64,000 bases of DNA. It comes from Carettochelys insculpta (Eukaryota > Chordata > Testudines > Carettochelyidae). The DNA lies in the NCBI RefSeq assembly GCF_033958435.1, contig NC_134150.1, positions 35,893,501-35,957,500 on the forward strand, written 5' to 3'. This document shows positions 56,930 through 64,000 of this stretch, piece by piece. A program made the translations under genes and the position numbers. The notes under the pieces are model-generated. The model was not told the origin of the DNA and did not search any database. It saw only the letters and a list, made by a program, of their open reading frames with translations. The stretch's first letter is position 1. Every line of letters begins with the position of its first letter.

Positions 56930-57020
56930 TTGACTTATCACATCTATACTAGACATGATAAATTGACCTCCGCTGGATCGATGGCTACCTGTCAGTCCAG
57001 CAGATGGTGTACACTTATCC
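56930..57020. mobile_element. MITE fragment, TCTATACTAGAC type
   Basis: The stretch CATCTATACTAGACATG, followed by GATAAATTGACC and GGATCGATGGC, resembles the end of the MITE type seen at 30881-31179. It is short and the other end is missing. Confidence 0.45.
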
Positions 57021-57429
57021 TGAAATGCTAAAAGCCAAGGCCGTAGTGCATCTAGCTGCTTCTCTATGCACATGAATGTATCAATTAGTGACCATCCCTT
57101 TTTATTTTAGAAGGTATGCTGTTATGTACGTTTATATGAAATAACCATAGATTAGTTTTGTACCGTCTCAGAATTGTCCTGCAGCATCAAAATCCTCTTC
57201 TCATCTATGTTTGGCCTCTTTTTCTTATTTTGACATTGGGGGAAAAATAAAATGAAGGCAGCTAGGGTATGCTAATGCAATCATGCTCACCTTAGCAGAT
57301 GAATATTGAACCCTCTGAATCTTACAGCCACTTTCTCCTAGGTTACGTGTGCTTGTGGCTGTGGCTGTGGCTGATTGTGCATGCAATGCACAGGTCGTTA
57401 TGCAAGTACCTCACTGAGCATTCCTAAGT
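57021..57429. other. No recognised feature
   Basis: A (GGCTGT)n-like run lies at about 57355-57373. Nothing else is seen. Confidence 0.5.
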
Positions 57430-58210
57430 TCACCAGGAGAGCTGGACAGGATTTGGCACAAGAACATGACCCCCGAAGTCAGGAACACTGTGAAGCCCAA
57501 TGCCTGCTCTTTCCACCCGTGCTCTCCATGGAAGGGGACCATTAATGGTGAATAACTTCCCAGCCTCTCTCATAGCACTGTCCTCTGCCTTTTTAAATAA
57601 GGCCATTTTCTGCCTCCTAGTCACGTACCTCACTCTAAGAAATGAGAACTGCCTACAGGGGGACGTAGAGGAGGTCAGTATCCAGCCTGATCAAGATCCA
57701 GTACCCAGTCTCCCTGCTGACACCCACACTGGTGCCTCCAAGGTGCATCAACACTGCAAATCCAGATGAGGAATGTAATCCCTCTTTCCCCTCTCATAGC
57801 CTCCATGGAGCATTGGCAAGGCCAACCAACCTCTCCAGGACTGACAGAAATCCTAATGCCACCTTCCTCATGCACACCCCTCTTACCAACCCAGGGGTTC
57901 ACCAAGACTGGGGAGAATTCCTGACAGGTGAAGTCAGAAACACACATTTTAAGAATGCTTCCTCAGCCTCTGTAGACAATGTGTGATAAAATGAAGAGAT
58001 GTTACTACTCCCACATCAATGGCCTCTGCACTAGGATAGGGTCTTCGGCAATGGCTGAGCGGCTGACTAACCTAAGAGAGAGAAAAACCTTTGAGGAAGT
58101 GTTTGGGGACATCAGTGCAGAGGGCCTCTCCTCCTCCTCCCAGAAAGAAAATAAACAGGAGAAGTGGAAGTTGTATTTGAGGCTGGAGAGTGAACCAGCC
58201 TGACAGCTCT
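57430..58210. other. Coding-like block of unknown origin
   Basis: The minus-strand frame at 57430-57633 reads RYVTRRQKMALFKKAEDSAM and AGKLFTINGPLPWRARVERAG, which looks protein-like. The plus-strand frame at 57979-58203 reads MAERLTNLRERKTFEEVFGD and later QEKWKLYLRLE, resembling the helical region after a Myb/SANT domain in transposon-associated proteins. The two run on opposite strands, and convergent or divergent pairs occur in Harbinger elements. No catalytic motif is visible, so identity is unknown. Confidence 0.3.
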
Positions 58211-61200
58211 CCAGAGAGATCATGACTTGGGCAACTTCCACGCTGTCCTTTGCTGTGTTGAGCATTATCATGGCCACAGACTGTATAAAAAACCCTCAAA
58301 GACAGGGAGATGCAGAGATGACAGCAACCCAACTCATTCTTCTGAAACGTGTTGCCGTGAGGGCAGCAGGTGCTGCAGTGTTGTATGCTGGGACCAAACC
58401 ATGTTCGCCAGCTCCTGCACAATGCAGGGCCCTGTGCCCCCACAGCTGTACTCCAAGAAGCCATTCCCTTCCCAGAGCCATGCTCAGGACACTGAGAACA
58501 ATCACAGCTGGGTATCCAGCTCTTTTGAGCCCTGACACCCTGGTAACATCAATCCTAATCACTCAGCACCAGAAGTCCTCTGCAACAGGGCAGCTCATAC
58601 TGTAAGGGCTGGAGGGCCTAGGGCAAGCCAACCCTGTTTACTGAAGGAGGGTCACCTGTGACTGAACAGCAAGTGGCTGCAGTAAGTGAGAAATGGTGGC
58701 TGGCTTGAAGCAGCATTACAGGGGGAAAGCAAGGCTCTTGCAGAAATCATTTTATAATTAAAATGTTGAAAAGTAGTTTTGGGGGGATCGAAGCATTGAA
58801 CGAAAAAGTTCTTTAAGCTGGATATAATTTATAAGGTTTTCTGAAAGTATATCAGTAAAGACATGAGGTAATACAAGCATCATCACAAGGTTGTTCCTTC
58901 ACCACCAAGAAGCATTGCTGGACTGCGCGCATCCCATCCCAGCCCTGCTCCCCATCCATGGATTCAGAGCTGGAAGTACAGCTGCACAGTTCTGGGCCCA
59001 GGAGTCAAAATAAGAACAAATCTGTGGCACTATTGCCCTGGCTACTTCCATTTCCTCTCTCACATGTCTCCTCTGCAGAGCCACCAGGGGACAGAAGGGT
59101 AAGGCGCCACACACATTCATTAGGCTGCTGTTGAAGATACTTCCTCTTGAAACTGACCATCTCATCAACCTTTACTCTGCCTCTGACTGTCCCTTTTATT
59201 AAAAGGATTATTGAGAAAGTGGTAGCAAGGCCTCTGTGACATTATCTGAGAGCTTCTGATGTCTTTCGGCTCTTAGTCAGAGATTGTGTGCACTTCATTG
59301 GTCAGGGGTTTAATGCCAGCGATGGATAAACACCCTGGGTTCATGTTGATTTAATTATTATCACAACTAAAGGTACTGCCTGGGTGGTACCAGATAACAT
59401 ACAGAGCAGGGAGAAAAGACCACTGAACTCATGTCTTTCCAGGGGATTCTGTGGGCTTTGGATCTGGTCCATGATGACGGATCTCCTAACTGGATATTCT
59501 AGGCGAATTAGAGATTTTTTTTTTTGCCTCCACCAGGACCAATGACATGATCCGTATGACATATGTGATATTTCTATATGCTGAAAACTTTTGACAGCCT
59601 ATCATATCACATGTATATATGACAAGCCTGCATATTGCATATCTGAAGAAGTCCTTTACACTGCACCATCAAGTACATGGTGTGAAGATACAGCCTGCTG
59701 TCAGCAAAAACATTCTAATGGCAATTAACCAGTTTCAGTGTTGCTCTAATTAAATGACTATCTCAAGGAAGAAATTAAAACTAGAGCTTTCCAATAAACC
59801 CCTAACCATGACAATCCAGTGACATAATTACAGCATAGTCAGGAAGCAAATCAACTTGTGGTCATATGATATCTGCAAACATAATGGACACCTGGCTGTG
59901 TAAATAAATGTGGTGTATAGGTTCAGCCTCTTAATCACTGCTGTTTACTTCTGAAAGGGGAGAGACTACAAATCATTATTTTGTTCTCTTTTGTGAGTGA
60001 AACACTCATTCACCATCAGTTATATTCCTTCATATACCTTTGGCCAGGCTTTTCCATACATCACCTAGGATATCTCTTCTGTTTTTTGTCATTATGATGT
60101 TTGCCTCTGAAAGGGAAATGTCTCCTTGGCTTACTCACTGTGTCTTTTCAGGCAGAATTTATCACTGTGAAGAACAGCACTGAGCAGCAGTAGCTGATGT
60201 GCCTCTTAGCATCCATTAATGCCCTTATCAGTGTTGTTAAATAGGCAGCATGTGTGGAACAGTTTCTGTGAATACCTCAGAAATCTTCTTAATGACTAAT
60301 GCTGTGTACAAATCACAGCACACTCAACATGCAACATCACATTTTTCTTAATTAAATTTCAGAGATCTTAATATGCGTGAGTCATGCTCTTATGGAACAA
60401 GCAAGTCATCCTCCACTCCCTTTGAAACACAATGCCATTAAAAATCAGATGCACAAATTGCAAATCAAAGATCAATAGTTTTAGTTTATTGTTAGAACCG
60501 TCAGGCTAACAAATGAAAAGAGACCATATTAATGCTGAAAATGTGCAGTAAAATGTGACAAAACATCGTAAAAAATGTCCTGTATCTAACTCATGTAAGG
60601 CTTGTTCAAATGGATATGCTACTTGTTGACAATTTATAGGGGCTGTTTTGGTAAGACGAGGATATTTTAAGGAGATAGATTTGCTTTGAGAAAGAAAAAG
60701 CATTTATGGCTCCCTTTAAAACTCTTTGTTGAAAGAAGGAACAGCATTGCAAATATAGAGTAACAGAAGGAGTGATATTTCTGGAAGGGCTTTCTAGCTG
60801 GAGAAAACTTTAATAAGGCATTTGAACTGAGAGAACAGCTATCCATAACCTTTGGAACGGAACTACAAAGAACATTATTGATCTGTAAATGGGATCCAAT
60901 CATATTCCAGATTAAAAAGATACAAAAGCCTTCAGGAGGCCACTGGGAAGATTAACCTGTCAAGGGGACATCCCATAACAAGATCATCCCATAATGAGAT
61001 TATTTACACAAGGGAATATTGCCATTCTGCACCAGTTATTTAAGAAAGAAAAATGGTACTATGAGGGATTTATGGTGTGAGGAGGTGTGCATGTATTTAT
61101 ATATCCCTCAAAGAATGGTCTGTGGCTTAGGTTCAGTTTGCCATGGAAGGTAGGAATACATTGGAGTGGGGGAAGGATTCCTTTTACTGATCCGTATGAT

Positions 61201-62137
61201 GTGATCTGCAAAAATGAAGCTTTGTATAAGCCCCCCCCCATTTTCTTTTAGGTATCATTAAAATCCTACCATCCACTTGCATCATGTCTCTGAGCCCCTC
61301 CACTTAAGCAAAGACTTTTTTTACAACTCCAAAGCACACTTATGAAGAACAATCAGGTTGTTATATTTGCAAATCCAGTGGGGTCCCAGAACAAAGCAGC
61401 CCCGTCTACTTGATTGCAGGTGTATGCTGATGGGGAAGCAGTAGGATTCATTTAAAATCTATCATGATGGACCACTTGAAAATGGGACAGGTGAAAGTAA
61501 CAACTAACCTTCCTTTAGCATGATTGCAAGATGCCATTAAGCTGTTTTATGGAAATGGATAGCTTAAATAATAGTGACCTCCACCTTAGATGCAAGCCCA
61601 TGTTATTGCCCAAAGACACATGTGAGAAACATGTGGCTGGGTGGAGGGGTTTCACTGGTTATTTTTAGGGAAGGTTTGTGTGTCTGAGAGAGAAATAACA
61701 CCAGGACCAGAAAAGCTGAGAACAAAGCACTAGATGCAGCCTAAAGAAGCACTGAGAGAATGGTACTGGGAAATCAAGAGAGAGCTTTTAGAGCAAAGTT
61801 CTGGCTGAAAAGGGCCTGGAAATGTAAGCAACGAAACTATCTCCCACTGTTTTGATTCCTCATGTGTTTAGGGAAATAGGGCTTTGGGCATCCTTTGAAA
61901 GTAAACAAGATTGCATTAAAGATTCTTGACTCCCATCATCAGATTCTCTTCCTAACTGGAACCCCCTCCCAACTCTCCCAAATTTTTGTCTATTTGCATC
62001 AAAAGTGCTAGTCTAATATACTTTGTGGCTTCTAAGCTAGCTCACAGATTTGCCACCCTGTCGCAGCCTTTAAGTACATCTCATGTACTGGTCAGACAGA
62101 TCCCGTTCTTGCAAACACAGTCATCTGTGAATAGTAA
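58211..62137. other. No recognised gene
   Basis: Many short overlapping frames (58222-59168) have no domain. Later sequence is AT-rich. T-runs lie at about 59515-59525. No repeat family is clear. Confidence 0.45.
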
Positions 62138-62626
62138 CAGAGAGGGAGTCATGTTAGTCTTTATACTATCAAAACAAAAAAGCAGTCAAGTAGCACTTTA
62201 AAGACTAAGGAAATAATTTATTAGGTGAGCTTTCGTGGGACAGATCCATTTCTTCAGACCACAGCCATACCAGAACAGACTCAGTATTTAAGGCATAGAG
62301 AACCAAAAACATAATCAAGGAGGACAAATCGGAAAAAAATGATCAAGGTGAGCAAATCAGAGAGTAGAAGGGTAAAAAGGGGGTGGGGAGGTCAAGAATT
62401 AGATTAAGCCCAGTATGCAAATGAGCCCTATAGTGACTCAGAAAATTCCCACTTTCTTCTGATTTGTCCTCCTTGATTACTGTTTTTGATTCTTTGTGAC
62501 TTAAATATTGAGTCTGTTCAGGCTATGGTCTGAAGAAGTGGGTCTGTCCCATGAAAGCTCACCTAAAAAATTATTTTGTTAGTCTTTAAAGTGCTACTTG
62601 ACTGTTTTTTTTTGTTTTGATAGTCA
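62138..62626. repeat. Inverted-repeat structure built from the interspersed-repeat tail
   Basis: The left arm (about 62138-62325) is the reverse complement of the right arm (about 62459-62626). Shared phrases read CTGATTTGTCCTCCTTGATTA, GGTCTGAAGAAGTGGGTC, GAAAGCTCACCTAA and GTCTTTAAAGTGCTACTTGACTG. The arms are about 165 bp and the spacer about 135 bp. The left arm has about 28 further bases beyond the shared end (reverse of ACTAACATGACTCCCTCTC). An RNA of this region could fold into a long hairpin. Confidence 0.8.
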
Positions 62627-64000
62627 TGTGTGTTCCTTTAATTACAGTCTGATTGAACTATTCAGTCCCTAAAGCAAAAATGTTTTGCAGGTGAGGATAT
62701 TTGGTTGCATCTCAGATGGAGTGCAGAGTTTGCTGTTTAAAAAGTCATCCTTTGTTGACACATAGCTCAGTAGTAGGATCAGATTTTGCATTCTAAGTAT
62801 GCATTGAAGTATCACAATTTGATTCTACAAGGATATGTTGAGGAGAATATATTTTCCTAATGTGTCCTCGTGGATTTTCTCATAGTGACTCATCACTCAC
62901 AAGATAGATTGTTCCACTTTCCTCACACCCACACACCAACATGTTATGGTTACTCTTCAAATATTTATACATGCCTCAGTTTAAAAGTCCTGTAGAAAGA
63001 CAACGCCTTTTCAAAGTTAGGCCATGTAAAGGGAGTGACATCAGAGGCTAATTTGGTCCATGTCATCAATATTTGCACCCTAATAAAGCAAAACTGGACT
63101 GAGCACTTGAGAGCTGGGATTTCCATTGTCTATATCTGCACTACTGCCAGAGTCCATCATTTACATTCTCAATGCTGAAGTCTATAATTTCCACACTGAA
63201 CAATCTGTTTTTAATCTAGGGAGTCTTGACCATTACTTAAATGATTATGAGACTGCTTCCAAAGGTGCTGTTGTTACGTTGGTCTTGGAACAAACCCAGG
63301 AGCATGTATTAATTGATTCCATCATTTTAGATGTTTAAGTCTGGTGTTTATGCCCTCTCAATTTCCAGGGGACATTTTCTAGGGGAAATTTTCAAGCAGG
63401 GGTGCTCACGCCTGAATCAGCCCCAGGCTGAAGCCCAGAAACAGGGGCCCAGGGAGCTATTAGGGCTGCAGAGGACCAGCTAAGGCAGGAATAGGGAGCA
63501 GGTCCAACCAATGATGAAGTTTGTCCCTTACAGTGGGTCATTGAGGCAAGTAGTGGCTTTGGGGTAACAAGGTTCCCAGGGAGGGGAGGACCCCAGAGCA
63601 TGGATGCTGCAGTGGGGCAGTTCCCAAGGGAAGGGACGCTTTGGTCTGGGAGGGATATGGGGCCTGCTGTGATGAGTGGTGGAAAATGGCAGGAAATAGC
63701 AGGCAAAACACATCATCCAGAAGAGAGTTTCCCCAGGGCTGGACTGAGTTCATTCCCACTGTGACCAGATGGAGTCACTGCAGCCATGAGTTTCAGCTCA
63801 CTGCATCTTCTCCCCTCCATTGGACAATCACTTTACAAATGGACCTGAATACCACACAGCATGATCTCCCCCATTAAACGATATGCGTGAAATGAATTAA
63901 TACATTAGAGAACTCACAGGCAAAGGTGAAGAGGATGTTATAAATTATGCAAATTTTAAAAATGTACCACACAGAACGTTAATCTACAAAGTCAGTGTGT
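62627..64000. other. No recognised gene
   Basis: The frames at 63126-63338 and 63392-63877 lack domains and overlap on both strands. No repeat family is clear, though 63390-63700 is moderately GC-rich. Confidence 0.5.

Noticed and set aside
63126..63338. Small host exon (70 residues)
   Set aside because: There are no convincing splice sites, domain or conservation cue; it looks like an AT-rich chance frame.

Overview
This is a gene-poor piece of nuclear DNA from a vertebrate, most likely a turtle. It is AT-rich and carries no long cellular open frame. It is full of CR1 LINE fragments, PIF/Harbinger and hAT transposon copies, MIR-like SINE relics, and palindromic elements whose ends read like GTGTCTACACTAG. 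CR1 plus very numerous Harbinger-type MITEs is a reptilian combination. The many CTATTTCGAAATAGC-like motifs make a softshell-type turtle my first guess, but that is inference. I recognise no host protein exon, rRNA or functional tRNA. The window could be intergenic or lie inside a large intron.

Layout. At 0-7 kb there is mostly unique-looking DNA with two MIR-like relics and a 2.6-kb PIF/Harbinger element (2151-4775). The element keeps a recognisable DDE transposase on the minus strand, with one intron and one frameshift, and a remnant of a second gene on the plus strand. At 7-22 kb there is a Tigger-like MITE, a diverged duplicated segment at about 8.1 and 9.4 kb, hAT-type elements (13137-14172, 15175-15317, 21872-22279) and a 709-bp Harbinger derivative (17499-18207). 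At 22.7-25.6 kb a long minus-strand CR1 is interrupted by a palindromic MITE. At 26-31 kb there are nested hAT pieces, several MITEs and a GC-rich block with a five-unit, about 53-bp tandem repeat beside a long coding-like minus-strand frame. At 32.3-36.1 kb lies the best-preserved gene-like object: a nearly full-length LINE encoding endonuclease and reverse transcriptase, open for 1,070 codons except for two in-frame stops. At 36.8-38.7 kb there is a second CR1 and a second palindromic MITE. At 39-54 kb there are older repeats, a third CR1, a MITE-in-MITE nest (50835-51717) and a tRNA-derived SINE. At 54-64 kb there is an older degenerate relative of the LINE, a possible LTR, an unclassified coding-like block and a 0.5-kb inverted-repeat structure.

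How the parts relate. Nothing here works together as a pathway; the biology is transposon dynamics. The Harbinger at 2151-4775 and the 709-bp derivative share non-coding sequence, so both belong to one lineage in which a shorter form lost the transposase. The LINE at 32-36 kb and the relic at 54 kb belong to the same superfamily but differ greatly in decay. Nested insertions give a relative order: CR1 before the palindromic MITE, and the outer MITE before the inner one. Boundaries of the older repeats are approximate because they were read by eye. Stretches without features are listed as such.
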